Assembly: GCA_963825645.1 (NCBI GenBank)
Contig: CAWGTT010000002.1
Location: forward strand, 248,001 to 312,000
DNA length: 64,000 nucleotides
Direction of reading: 5' to 3'
DNA from: JADJPO01 sp963825645
Lineage (GTDB): Bacteria; Actinomycetota; Actinomycetes; Actinomycetales; Kineosporiaceae
The notes below the pieces were generated by a model. That model had not been told where the DNA came from. It saw only the letters and a program-made list of their open reading frames with translations, and made no database searches. Positions 51,656 to 60,312 of the stretch are shown here, one piece after another. The position numbers were made by a program, and so were the translations under genes. The first letter of the stretch is position 1; each line of letters opens with the position of its first letter.

Positions 51656-52713
51656 CGCTCGTCCCCCTCACCTGCACACCCCGGCGGACGAGAGGACGAC
51701 GCCGCGGGCGGGTTGTCGAATGCGCGGGCCAGTGCCGCCCGCAGCATCCGGTTCTTCGCGTCGGTTCCGACCGAGGTGTAGACCGCGGTCGTGGACGCCC
51801 AGGAATGGCCGACCTGCTGCTGCACGAACAGCGGGTCGACCCCGTCCTCGATCAGATGCGAGACATACGAATGCCTCAGACAGTGCACCGACAGCACGCA
51901 CGGCAGCCCGGCCGCGGTCCGGACCGTGGCGAACCGTTCGTCCACCGACCGGGCCGAGATCCGTTGACCCCGTTCGGTCAACCAGACCGCCGGGCACGAG
52001 GCCGCTGCTGGGTAGCGGGGCCGGACCTCGGTCAGGTACTGCTCGAGGGCTTCGGCCGCCCACGGCATCACCGTGGCCACCGACCGTCGTCGTGGCGGTG
52101 ATCCGCGCATCGCCTTGCCGTAGCGCACCGCCACCGTCCCGAACCGGCCCAGCTCCGGGGCGGCCGGGTTGGCGGTGAAGTCCTCCACCTCCAACATCGC
52201 CGCCTCCCGCCGCCGCAGCCCCCACCCGTAGACCACCTTGAACAATGCCGAGTCCCGGAACGCCGACAGCCATCCCTTGCGGCCACCACCGGCCAGTCGC
52301 TCCACCCGCTCATCGGCGGCATCAAAGAACGCCTGTAACTCGCTGCGGGACAACGGCCGCCGGTCCGGGCGGCCCTCGTAGTCCGCGGCATGCACCGCCA
52401 AGTTGTCCCGATTGCACACCTGCACCGGGACCGCGCCCACCCGGGCCCGGCACACCTCGGCCCACCCGTAGCGCGGGTCGCACGCGTAGTCCAAGAAGGC
52501 AGCCACCGCACCCTGGTAGCCCCGCACCGTCGAGTACGCCCACCCACCCTCGGCGACCCAGGCCTCGAACATCCCCGCCGTCCACGCCCACGGCCACGTT
52601 TCGGAGTACGTCGCGAACCGGCGCACCACCTGCACCCGGCCCCGGATGATCCCCTCCGACAGGCGGCGGGACCGCTGCTGCCGGTCCCAGCCCGCGAGCA
52701 TCTCCTCGAACAA
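51652..52713 (-). CDS. Tyrosine recombinase/integrase (XerC/D-like)
   Basis: 353 residues. Start is uncertain: TTG 52713 or ATG 52701; an in-frame stop lies just upstream. The SAM-like domain is at about 1-115 (RVQVVRRFATYSETWPW, STVRGYQGAVAAFLDYAC) and the catalytic domain has arginine I in VVYGWGLRRREAAMLEVED, the box CLRHSYVSHLIEDG with HCLRH (HxxR), and QQVGHSWASTTAVYTSVG with H and the nucleophile Y. All catalytic residues look intact. First gene of a coupled three-gene module with the HTH and zinc-ribbon proteins. Confidence 0.9.
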   Translation of the reverse strand: MFEEMLAGWDRQQRSRRLSEGIIRGRVQVVRRFATYSETWPWAWTAGMFEAWVAEGGWAYSTVRGYQGAVAAFLDYACDPRYGWAEVCRARVGAVPVQVCNRDNLAVHAADYEGRPDRRPLSRSELQAFFDAADERVERLAGGGRKGWLSAFRDSALFKVVYGWGLRRREAAMLEVEDFTANPAAPELGRFGTVAVRYGKAMRGSPPRRRSVATVMPWAAEALEQYLTEVRPRYPAAASCPAVWLTERGQRISARSVDERFATVRTAAGLPCVLSVHCLRHSYVSHLIEDGVDPLFVQQQVGHSWASTTAVYTSVGTDAKNRMLRAALARAFDNPPAASSSRPPGCAGEGDER

Positions 52714-53030
52714 CCCCTGCTCGACCCGCAGCGGCGTCGCCCCTCACGACGACCCAGCCGCAGGCGAGGGTGATCTCTATGGTCGCCATCCGAGACGCGA
52801 ACGCGCTCGCCCTGTCGACTTCTCAAGGCTTCGCACTGCAAGCCAGCAACTCGACATCAACTGGTCAGAGCGTCAGGCTGGCGGTCGCCGACATACCTGT
52901 CGCATCATCCGGCGCAACCCCGCCATCACGCACCTGGAGTCAATCCGGCGGCACCCCCGCTCAATGGGCTTGGGCCACAGTTGCCTTCGCGTGATGAACC
53001 GGTTGCGTCGCGAGGATCCCTGACGGCGTG
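52714..53030. other. Gap upstream of the recombinase module
   Basis: About 300 bases with lower GC than the surroundings. A plus-strand frame ending at 53023 reads VDFSRLRTASQQLDINWSER and then IRRNPAITHLESIRRHPRSM; it looks somewhat protein-like but has no start or family I recognise. The promoter of the module and its right boundary should lie here. Confidence 0.35.
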
Positions 53031-53400
53031 TCGAGCGTCAGCCCGGTCACCAGGCCCCCGCGCGGCGGAAGATGCTCGAGGTCGTGACGGCGTCGAGTCG
53101 CTGATCGGGGCCAGGTGACGGTGCGGCCGTCCGCCAGGTGGCTCGTGAGCCGCGGTTCGGTGCTGCGGTGGGAGACGACCGGACCTGACAGAACGTGAAG
53201 GCGAGGCTGTCCGCGGGGACTCGCACGCTCCGGCGCCGTCCGGCGACATCGCGATAGTCGTAGTCGCTGGCACCGTGATCCGCTCGCTGCGGCGCAGTAG
53301 GATGGGCTGGAAGGTGATGCAGCCGTCGGCGACACGCAGGCCGAGTTCGCCCAGGCGCGTCAGCAGCTCTTTGTTGACCTCTTGGAGTTCGCGCGCACCT
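53031..53400 (-). pseudogene. C-terminal remnant of an unrecognised conserved protein, frameshifted
   Basis: On the minus strand the pieces REL-QEVNKELLTRLGELGLRV, ADGCITFQPILLRRSER, DYDYRDVAGRRRSVRVPADS, LAFTFCQV and LDAVTTSSIFRRAGAW lie in successive, shifted frames and read as one protein end. I remember this C-terminal pattern from actinobacterial proteins of unknown function but cannot name the family. At least two frame changes, and no upstream part. Confidence 0.35.
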
Positions 53401-53415
53401 CCGCGGCGAGGTGCG

Positions 53416-53994
53416 TCACGGGGTGTTGGTGTCGCGGGTGCGCTCGTGGCGGAGCATCACGACGCCGTTGCCGAAGGTCCGGGTCTCGATCAGGCGCAGC
53501 GACGTCGGAGCGTGCGCCAGTCCGAAGAACTGCCGCCCTCGGCCGACCAGCACCGGGTGGACGTAGAGCCGGTACTCGTCGACGAGGTCGAGGCGGCGGA
53601 ACTCCGCCACAAGGTCGGCGCCGCCGACGACGAGGTCGCCGCCGGGCTCGTCCTGCAGCGCCCCGACCTCCGCCGCGTCGACGTCCCGGACGAGCGTCGC
53701 ATTCGGGCCGACCGACGTCAGCGTGCGCGAGTAGACGATCTTCGGCACGTCCCGCCAGATGCCGGCGAACTCGGCCATCGCACCGGCGTTCGCCGGGTCG
53801 TGGTCGGCCGTCGGCCAGAACGCCTCCATGAGCTCGTACGTCCGGCGGCCCTCGAGGAACGCGCCCCGCGTCCCGAGCTCGTCGTTCATGTGCTGGTGCA
53901 GCTCCTCGTCGACGAGGTGCCAGGTGATGTCCGAGTCGGGCCCCTCGAAGTACCCGTCCAGCGAGACGGAGACGTGGGCAACGATCCTGCGCAT
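53416..53994 (-). CDS. Dihydrofolate reductase family (RibD C-terminal-like) protein
   Basis: 192 residues from ATG 53994. The fold is shown by IVAHVSVSLDGYFEGPDSDI, GAFLEGRRTYELMEAFWP, WRDVPKIVYSRTL, DLVVGGADLVAEFRRLDLVD and LYVHPVLVGRGRQFF. This is the RibD-C/DHFR-like family common in Actinobacteria (YyaP/YwjB-type); members rarely act on dihydrofolate and most have unknown substrates, using NADPH. Apparently monocistronic. Confidence 0.85.
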   Translation of the reverse strand: MRRIVAHVSVSLDGYFEGPDSDITWHLVDEELHQHMNDELGTRGAFLEGRRTYELMEAFWPTADHDPANAGAMAEFAGIWRDVPKIVYSRTLTSVGPNATLVRDVDAAEVGALQDEPGGDLVVGGADLVAEFRRLDLVDEYRLYVHPVLVGRGRQFFGLAHAPTSLRLIETRTFGNGVVMLRHERTRDTNTP

Positions 53995-54479
53995 GAGGTC
54001 CTCGCTGACTGCTGTCGGCGGCGTCCCCGCCCAGTCTGCTGAGGTGCGCCCCATCAGACCAGGGGCCCGACCTCGCCAGACGCCGTGAGCGCCCCGCCGC
54101 CCAGCGGCGGTGCCTGACGCCCACGCCCCGCTTCGTACGGATTCTCGCGGCCGGGCCACGACGCGCGGACGGCCTGGTCAGGACAAAAGGCTCTGGTTAG
54201 CATGCCCGCCGGCTCATTGATGGCTCACACCACACGGACGGGGGCCATTGCGCGCTTGTGAGCCGCGCCACTCGCGCCAAGAATGGTCACTGCCGACGAT
54301 CGCGGCAAGACGGTCATTGTGACGGTGGACCGCGTTCACCGACGCACGACGCCATGGCGACGTTATGGCCAGGGCGCCGTGTGCCGTGATGCGCTCCCCA
54401 CCACCTCGCCCCGGCGCGTTGCTCGGGAGCGATTCCCCGGAACCGACGACCCGACCAGCGACCAGCCAGGAGTGGCCCG
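53995..54479. other. Intergenic, upstream of the hydrogenase operon
   Basis: 485 bases between divergent genes. The hydrogenase promoter should be here. I see a GGTCACTGCCGACG-rich stretch near 54285 and no gene; a GTG-rich region at 54300 gives only short frames. No regulator site recognised with confidence. Confidence 0.4.
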
Positions 54480-55874
54480 ATGGCTGCCAATCACCCGCCA
54501 CATCAGCGCAGCGCCCCGGGGCTCAACGGCACGACGCCCAACCGCACGACGGCGCATCACCCGCTCGGCGACACCGCCCGCCGCGATCTGGCCGCAGGGA
54601 TCGCGGCGGGTCTGGGTCCGGCCACCACACCCGGCCCGGACTGCGCCGAGCCCGAGCTGCTCCGCCTCAGTACCGAACGACTGCGCCAGCTGGCGGCGGC
54701 CGACCCGATCGGCGGGTCGGATCTTCGCGCGCTACTCACCGAGCACGGGGTGAGCCGCCGTCGCTTCCTCGCCTGGGCCTCAGCGACCACGGCCCTGCTC
54801 ATGCTCCCCGACACCTTCCGTCCGCGCCTGGCGCGGGCCGCCGAGCTGACCAACCGCATACCGGTGATCTGGCTCGAGGGTCAGGACTGTGCCGGGAACA
54901 CCGAGGCGCTCCTGCGCACCAGCGCCCCGACGATCGACGAACTGCTGTTCGAGACGATTTCGCTGGAGTACCACGAGACCCTGATGTCCGCCGCCGGCAT
55001 GCAGGCTGAGGAACGCAAGCGGAAGGCGGCGGAGGAGTACGCGGGCAAGTACGTCCTGATCATCGAGGGATCCATCCCGAACGGGCTGGACGGCGCCTAC
55101 TGCACGATCGGACCGCAGGCCAAGCCCTTCATCGAGGAGGTGAAGGAGCTCGCTGAGGGCGCTGCACTGGTCATTGCGGCGGGTGCCTGCGCCTTCTACG
55201 GCGGGATCCCGATCGCATCGCCGAACCCGACGGACGCGGTCGGGGTCAGCTCGGTGGTCACCGGCAAACCCGTGGTGAACATCCCGGCCTGCCCGCTGAA
55301 CCCGGCCAACCTGATGGGGACCATCCTGCACTTCACGATGACCGGGCAACCGCCCGCTCTGGACCACTTGCTGCGGCCACGGTTCGCTTTCGGCTACCGG
55401 ATCCACGACAACTGCGAGCGGCGCGCGCACTTCGACGCCGGCGAGTTCGTCGAGCAGTGGGGCGACGACGCGGCACGCAACAACTTCTGCCTATACAAGA
55501 TGGGCTGCAAGGGCCCGATGACGAACAACAACTGCTCGATCATCCGCTACAACGATGGCGCGAACTGGCCGATCGGCGTCGGGCGGGGGTGTATCGGGTG
55601 CTCCGAGGTGGACTTCTGGGACCGGTACGCCTTCGAACGCCCGATGGCCAACGCGGGCATCCCGGCTGCCGGGTTCTTCGGACTGGGGGTCGAGAAGAGC
55701 GTCGACCGGTTCGGCCTCGGCCTGCTGACCGCCGCCGGGGCCGGCATCGCGCTGCACGCCACCGCCACCGCCGTCCAGCGCCGCCGGCAGCGGGTCGTGG
55801 CCGCTACCGCCAGCCAGGCTCCGCCGTCCGATCCCGGACCGACCGAGCCTCGTCCTGAGGAGCCCCCCCAATGA
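54480..55874 (+). CDS. hupS: [NiFe]-hydrogenase small subunit, membrane-bound uptake type
   Basis: 464 residues, ATG 54480. A long N-terminal extension (about 90 residues, including LSTERLRQLAAADPIGGSDL) precedes a twin-arginine signal (SRRRFLAWASATTALLML). The Fe-S ligands follow: WLEGQDCAGN (proximal), IPACPLNPANL, GYRIHDNCERRAHFD (distal His/Cys), FCLYKMGCKGPMTNNNC and GRGCIGCSEVDFWD. A C-terminal membrane anchor (FGLGLLTAAGAGIALHATAT) is present. It carries electrons from the NiFe site to cytochrome b on the outer face of the membrane. The three-cluster cysteine set and anchor fit group 1 uptake hydrogenases. Overlaps the large-subunit start (ATGA). Confidence 0.93.
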   Translation: MAANHPPHQRSAPGLNGTTPNRTTAHHPLGDTARRDLAAGIAAGLGPATTPGPDCAEPELLRLSTERLRQLAAADPIGGSDLRALLTEHGVSRRRFLAWASATTALLMLPDTFRPRLARAAELTNRIPVIWLEGQDCAGNTEALLRTSAPTIDELLFETISLEYHETLMSAAGMQAEERKRKAAEEYAGKYVLIIEGSIPNGLDGAYCTIGPQAKPFIEEVKELAEGAALVIAAGACAFYGGIPIASPNPTDAVGVSSVVTGKPVVNIPACPLNPANLMGTILHFTMTGQPPALDHLLRPRFAFGYRIHDNCERRAHFDAGEFVEQWGDDAARNNFCLYKMGCKGPMTNNNCSIIRYNDGANWPIGVGRGCIGCSEVDFWDRYAFERPMANAGIPAAGFFGLGVEKSVDRFGLGLLTAAGAGIALHATATAVQRRRQRVVAATASQAPPSDPGPTEPRPEEPPQ

Positions 55875-57571
55875 GCACCCACATCGTCGTCGATCCGATC
55901 ACCCGGATCGAAGGCCACCTGAGGATCGAGGCGGTTCTGGACGACGACAACGTCGTCCAGCAGGCCTACTCGGCCGGAACGATGTTCCGGGGCATCGAGA
56001 TGATCCTTCAGGGTCGCGACCCGCGCGATGCGGGGCTGCTCGCCATGCGGATCTGCGGGGTCTGCACCGGCGTGCACTACTGGACCAGCATCCGGGCGGT
56101 GGAGAACGCGTTCGGCGTTACCATCCCCAAGAACGCCCGCCTGGTGCGCAACCTCATCGCCGGTTCCCAGTACCTGCACGACCACCCGGTGCACTTCTAC
56201 CACCTGCACGCGCTGGACTGGGTGGACCTCACCGCGGCCCTGAAGGCGGATCCCGCGAAGGCCGAGCAGGTCGCCCGACGGCACACCGACACCCCGTGGA
56301 ACGCCAGCGCGACTGGGTATAAGGCCGTGCAGGAGAAGGTGGCCAAGTTGGCCTCCCAAAGCCTGGGCATCTTCGGGAACGCTTACTGGGGCAATGCTTC
56401 CTATCGGCTGAGCCCGGAGGAGAACCTGGTCGCCGTCTCCCACTATCTCGACGCGCTCACGGTCCAGCGCGGTGCGGCCAAGATGATGGCGATCTTCGGG
56501 GGCAAGAACCCGCACCCCCAGTCGATCGTCGTCGGTGGCGTCACGTGCGTCCAGGACATCGAGAACCCGGTCCGGATCGCCGAGTTCCGTACCCTGCTCT
56601 CCGAGCAGATCGCGTTCCTGCGCGGGGCCTACCTGCCCGATCTCGTCATGGCCGGGCTCGCCTACGCCGCCGACGGAGCGGCCGGTATCGGGGCCGGCCT
56701 GCGCTCCTTCATGACCTACGGCTTCTTCGAGCTCGACGACACTCCGATCTACGGGGCCAAGACCCTGTTCCCGCGGGGCCTGGTCTTCGACGGCGACCTG
56801 TCGACGGTGCACCCGTTCGACCAGGCGAAGGTGACCGAGGACGTGGCCCATGCCTGGTATGCGGGAACGGCGTCGCTCCACCCGTTCGACGGTGTGACCG
56901 AACCCGAGTACACCGGCCTGACCAAGGGCGACGACGGCATCGCCTACCTGAAGACGGAGGAGAAGTACAGCTGGATCAAGTCCCCCGCCTACGACGACCG
57001 CCGGGTCGAGGTCGGCCCGCTGGCCCGGCTCGTGGTCGGCTACGCGGCCGGGGATGAGCGCATCCGCGCCGCCGTGGACGGCCTGCTGAAGACGACCGGG
57101 CTGCCGGTCGGCGTCCTGTTCAGCACCCTCGGCCGGACGGCGGCCCGCTGCCTGGAGACCCTGATCGTCGCCGAAGCGATGCTCGACTGGGCCGACGAGC
57201 TGGCCCGCAACGCGGCCGCCGGCGACCTCGAGACCTGGACCCCCTTCGACTTCGGCGCGGTGTCCCGACAGGCTCAGGGCTTCGGGCTGACCGAGGCTCC
57301 GCGCGGCGCGCTGGGCCACTGGGTGCGGATCGAGGACGGCCGGATCAGCAACTATCAGGTCGTCGTCCCGACCACATGGAACGCTGCGCCACGGGACGCC
57401 AAGGAACGCCTCGGCGCCTACGAGGCGGCGCTGAAGGGGGTGAAGCTGTCCGACCCCACGCAGCCGCTGGAGATCCTGCGCACCGTGCACAGCTTCGACC
57501 CGTGCCTGGCCTGCGCCGTGCACCTGGTGGATACCCGCGGCCACGACCTGGGCACGTTCCAGGTCCAGTGA
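55871..57571 (+). CDS. hupL: [NiFe]-hydrogenase large subunit
   Basis: 566 residues. The NiFe ligands are in RICGVCTGVHYW (L1) and HSFDPCLACAVHLVDTRG (L2; the protease cleaves after the conserved His). The start VVDPITRIEGHLRIE and SQYLHDHPVHFYHLHALDWV are also diagnostic. It oxidises H2. Ten residues follow beyond the L2 histidine region, so the precursor needs the endopeptidase encoded at 58366. No gap from the small subunit. Confidence 0.95.
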   Translation: MSTHIVVDPITRIEGHLRIEAVLDDDNVVQQAYSAGTMFRGIEMILQGRDPRDAGLLAMRICGVCTGVHYWTSIRAVENAFGVTIPKNARLVRNLIAGSQYLHDHPVHFYHLHALDWVDLTAALKADPAKAEQVARRHTDTPWNASATGYKAVQEKVAKLASQSLGIFGNAYWGNASYRLSPEENLVAVSHYLDALTVQRGAAKMMAIFGGKNPHPQSIVVGGVTCVQDIENPVRIAEFRTLLSEQIAFLRGAYLPDLVMAGLAYAADGAAGIGAGLRSFMTYGFFELDDTPIYGAKTLFPRGLVFDGDLSTVHPFDQAKVTEDVAHAWYAGTASLHPFDGVTEPEYTGLTKGDDGIAYLKTEEKYSWIKSPAYDDRRVEVGPLARLVVGYAAGDERIRAAVDGLLKTTGLPVGVLFSTLGRTAARCLETLIVAEAMLDWADELARNAAAGDLETWTPFDFGAVSRQAQGFGLTEAPRGALGHWVRIEDGRISNYQVVVPTTWNAAPRDAKERLGAYEAALKGVKLSDPTQPLEILRTVHSFDPCLACAVHLVDTRGHDLGTFQVQ

Positions 57572-57581
57572 GGGGACGACG

Positions 57582-58364
57582 ATGAGCGCCCCGACGACGA
57601 GCGCCCCAGCGCCGATGAGCACGCCGACGCCGATGAGCCGGGTCCATCGCATGGGCGTGACCCGGCGGCTGATCCACTGGGCGAACGTCGTGGCGATCTC
57701 GATCCTGGTGCTCACCGGGATGTACATCGCCGACCCCTACTACTCCTCCGGGATCACCCATGTCATGTCGTTCAACCGCGCCCTGCACTTCTGGGCAGCC
57801 GTCGTGCTCGATGTCACGGTCCTGGTGACCGCCTACCTGTACTTCTTCAGCCGCGAGGAGCGGGCGATCGAGGACCTGTGGCCCTCGCAGGCCAACCGCC
57901 GGCGATTCCGGGAGGCGGTCCTGAACGTCGTCACGTTCGACCGCCGCCGCCGGTTCGACACCAGTCGGCCCGATCCCCTCAACGCCTGGTGGTTCGTCCT
58001 GCTCCACGTGTTCGCGGTCCTTCAGCTGTTCACCGGCTTCCAGCTCTACGTGCAGGCCATGGCCAGCGGCCACAGCGCGATCGGCGACTGGTGGCCGACG
58101 ATGCTGCACCTGTTCACCGACTGGACCCAGCCGGTGTTCGGCGGGATCGGCGCCGTCCGCCTGGTCCATCACGCCGTGACCTACGTGATCGCCGCCTGGG
58201 TGGTGCTGCACATCTACTACGAGGTCTGGCGCAGCGTGACCTGGAAGGAAGGCGACATCGTGATCTCGATCGCCGGGTACAAGCACGCGCGTCTCGACCA
58301 GCCCGGCGACGGATCGGACGCCGAGGCGACGGAGCCCTCGGTCGAGGCATCGGGCCGGGGCTGA
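57582..58364 (+). CDS. hupC: Hydrogenase b-type cytochrome subunit
   Basis: 260 residues. Four or five membrane helices (IHWANVVAISILVLTGMYIA, LHFWAAVVLDVTVLVTAYLY, WWFVLLHVFAVLQLFTGFQL, LVHHAVTYVIAAWVVLHIYY) with histidines suitable for two hemes (RLIHWAN, RALHFW, LLHVF, HHAVTY, LHIYY). It is the NiFe-hydrogenase cytochrome b (HyaC/HupC) type and passes electrons to the quinone pool. Three ATG codons in the first 19 residues leave the start open; 57582 follows GAGGGGACGACG. Confidence 0.92.
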   Translation: MSAPTTSAPAPMSTPTPMSRVHRMGVTRRLIHWANVVAISILVLTGMYIADPYYSSGITHVMSFNRALHFWAAVVLDVTVLVTAYLYFFSREERAIEDLWPSQANRRRFREAVLNVVTFDRRRRFDTSRPDPLNAWWFVLLHVFAVLQLFTGFQLYVQAMASGHSAIGDWWPTMLHLFTDWTQPVFGGIGAVRLVHHAVTYVIAAWVVLHIYYEVWRSVTWKEGDIVISIAGYKHARLDQPGDGSDAEATEPSVEASGRG

Positions 58365-58365
58365 C

Positions 58366-58947
58366 ATGGCAATTGACATGGCCGGCGCTGGTATGGCCGG
58401 TGACCCCGCCGGCCTGCCACCGCGGGTGCTCGGCATGGGAAACCTGCTCTACGGCGACGAGGGGGTGGGCGTGCTCGCCGCCCGGTGCCTGGCCGCGAAC
58501 TACGCGTTCACCCCTGCCGTCGACGTCCTGGACGGCGCGCTGCTGGGTTTCGGGGTACTCGACGTCTTCGACGGCGGCGGGCCCGTCGTCGTCCTGGACG
58601 GCCTGGCGGCCGATGCTCCCGCCGGAACGATTTATCGCCTACCGCAGGAGCAACTGCTCGACCTGGCGCCCGACGTGCGCCTGGCGGCGCACGAGGTCGA
58701 GCCTTTGCAGCAGCTGCGGATCGGGACGGCGCTCGGCACGGCGCCGCACACGGTGCTGATGGCGATGGCCGTGGCCGACACGAGCATGCACGTCGGGCTG
58801 AGCCCGCCGTGCGCCGCCTCGTTCGGGCGGTTCGTCGCACTGATCGTTCAGGAGGTGTGCCGCTGGGAGGTGAGAGCACGCCGGGTCGGGGCCGTGACGC
58901 TGGAGGACGTCCTCACCGATCTGACCGTCGTGGACCGGCAGCGGTGA
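58366..58947 (+). CDS. hupD: Hydrogenase maturation endopeptidase
   Basis: 193 residues, one base after the hupC stop. The nickel-recognition motif VLGMGNLLYGDEGVGVLAAR and DGLAADAPAGTIYRL are those of HyaD/HupD proteases; metal ligands are the Glu/Asp in GDEG and the Asp in VVVLDGLA and a later His (LAAHEVEPLQ). It trims the C-terminus of the large subunit after Ni insertion. The gene overlaps the next by four bases. Confidence 0.92.
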   Translation: MAIDMAGAGMAGDPAGLPPRVLGMGNLLYGDEGVGVLAARCLAANYAFTPAVDVLDGALLGFGVLDVFDGGGPVVVLDGLAADAPAGTIYRLPQEQLLDLAPDVRLAAHEVEPLQQLRIGTALGTAPHTVLMAMAVADTSMHVGLSPPCAASFGRFVALIVQEVCRWEVRARRVGAVTLEDVLTDLTVVDRQR

Positions 58948-59660
58948 CCGGTTCCCGCACGCCCCCGACCGCGCAGAGGGAGCCTGATCCGGTCCTGGCT
59001 CTCTTGACCGCCCATGGTCACGGGGCGTTGCCCGCGGCCGCCGTCCAGTTCTCCTACGCCGAGGTTCCCTCGTTCGTCGGGCTGCGCGAACCGGGTGGGC
59101 CGACCGTGCCGCTCGTCTCGTTCCTGCCCCTGCCGGGGACCGGCGCCGGCGTGCTCGACGCGTTGGCCGGCCTCGACGACAGCGGAGCGCGCCTGGTGGA
59201 ACGGTTCCGACGGGACTTCCCGGACACGGTGCAGCGACTGACCGCCGTGGACTGCGGGTCGGCCGCGACGCCGGCGATGAGCTGGCTGCTCGGCATGTGC
59301 AGCCTGTCGATGGATCTGGGAGCCGAGGACGTCCGCCGTGCGATGCACGCCGACGGCGGCGGCGTGCGCGTCGACACCGTGGTGGTCGAGGACGGCGACG
59401 GATACGTCGTGGATGGGCGGCGCTTGCTGCGCAGCGTCATCAGCTACCGGGTTGCCGGCGTTGCCGCACACGTGCTCGCTCGCTCGGTGTTCACCTCGCT
59501 GGGCGAGTTCACCGGCGACGCCGTCCGGCGCCTGGTCCGAGCCTGGCCGTCGGCGCAGGTCATCGTCTGCGCCGGTGACCTGTTCGGGTCGAACATCGTG
59601 CTGCGCAACCAAGCTCGCCGGTCCCTGGTCGGCCTGCGTCTGCCCGTGTTGCTGCCCTGA
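58944..59660 (+). CDS. Unrecognised fifth gene of the hydrogenase operon
   Basis: 238 residues from GTG 58944, overlapping the protease stop. The C-terminal half (DCGSAATPAMSWLLGMCSLS, GVAAHVLARSVFTSLGEFTG, AQVIVCAGDLFGSNIVLRNQ) has a glycine-rich end reminiscent of the Kae1/HypF nucleotide-binding fold, where GG-x-FxN is usual, but the resemblance is weak. Two Cys in a short distance (about 95 and 109) could bind metal. By position it is likely a hydrogenase maturation or electron-transfer accessory. Not identified. Confidence 0.6.
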   Translation: MTGSRTPPTAQREPDPVLALLTAHGHGALPAAAVQFSYAEVPSFVGLREPGGPTVPLVSFLPLPGTGAGVLDALAGLDDSGARLVERFRRDFPDTVQRLTAVDCGSAATPAMSWLLGMCSLSMDLGAEDVRRAMHADGGGVRVDTVVVEDGDGYVVDGRRLLRSVISYRVAGVAAHVLARSVFTSLGEFTGDAVRRLVRAWPSAQVIVCAGDLFGSNIVLRNQARRSLVGLRLPVLLP

Positions 59661-59707
59661 CCTCGGTCTCGCACGCTCCGCAGGAAGCGCAGCGGCGACC
59701 TGCGCCG

Positions 59708-59779
59708 GCTCATGCTCCCCGGGTGCACCTGATTCGGCGCCTGACAACGTGGTCGGCTGGTCCTGCGCGGAGCATGAGC
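59708..59779. repeat. Imperfect inverted repeat of the GCTCATGCTCC family
   Basis: GCTCATGCTCCCCG (59708-59721) and CGCGGAGCATGAGC (59766-59779) pair with one mismatch about 44 bases apart. They share the core with the arms at 19516 and 21374-21455. Placed 48 bases after the hydrogenase operon, so a terminator role is possible. The remaining 59780-60022 shows nothing. Confidence 0.8.
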
Positions 59780-60022
59780 GAGATGGGTGCCCGGGGTAGC
59801 CTGCCGGGCCATCATCGCGGGGGCTCAACCGGTAACGGTGGCCGGATCGCAGTTGCTGCCGCAGACCACCACCACGACGCGCTCACCCGGCTCCGGCCGG
59901 TACGCACCTAGCGGCTCATGATGGCCCAGGAGCTGGGCCGCCGCGACAGACAAACACCGGGTGTGGGCCAGACGATGTTCAGGGCCCTGGTCGTGTCATC
60001 CGGTAGTCCCTACCCTTCCGGT

Positions 60023-60166
60023 ATGCCCGAGATCTCCGTCACCGACGACGAACTGTCCCTGCTGCGCAACGCTGTCAAGGCCTTCCTCGGCGACTTCAGC
60101 CATGACCAGAAGGACGTGCTCGTTCGTCTCCGAGCCCTGCAGGCGAAGCTCGCCGCCGTCAAGTGA
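60023..60166 (+). CDS. Small conserved hypothetical protein (47 aa)
   Basis: ATG 60023 begins MPEISVTDDELSLLRNAVKA then DFSHDQKDVLVRLRALQAKL, ending at 60166. It is strongly helical and amphipathic, and the codon pattern is normal for the genome. Short proteins of this kind are widespread in Actinobacteria without known function. Longer in-frame starts back to 59918 add no protein-like sequence. Confidence 0.6.
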   Translation: MPEISVTDDELSLLRNAVKAFLGDFSHDQKDVLVRLRALQAKLAAVK

Positions 60167-60179
60167 GTTCCGCCGTCGC

Positions 60180-60312
60180 ATCGCCCTATGTCGTGGTGCC
60201 CAGTCCTCGGCCCAGCCCCGCGTCTCAGCTGACGTCGTCGGCGAGCCGGGACAAGACCGTCGGGTGTCGCCCCGGTCGAAGGCCTCGTAGATCGCCGCCG
60301 CGACGGCCACAC
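60180..60312 (-). pseudogene. SnoaL-like (NTF2-fold) N-terminal remnant
   Basis: The minus strand reads VAAAIYEAFDRGD, then in a shifted frame TVLSRLADDVS, the first helices of SnoaL-like polyketide cyclase/ketosteroid-isomerase proteins, followed by a stop. About 40 of the usual 130 residues remain. Confidence 0.45.

Noticed and set aside
52322..52789. Minus-strand ORF beginning MATIEITLACGW upstream of the integrase
   Set aside because: After about 25 residues it overlaps the integrase in another frame and becomes Gly/Val/Arg-rich; no family and no ribosome site, so not called.
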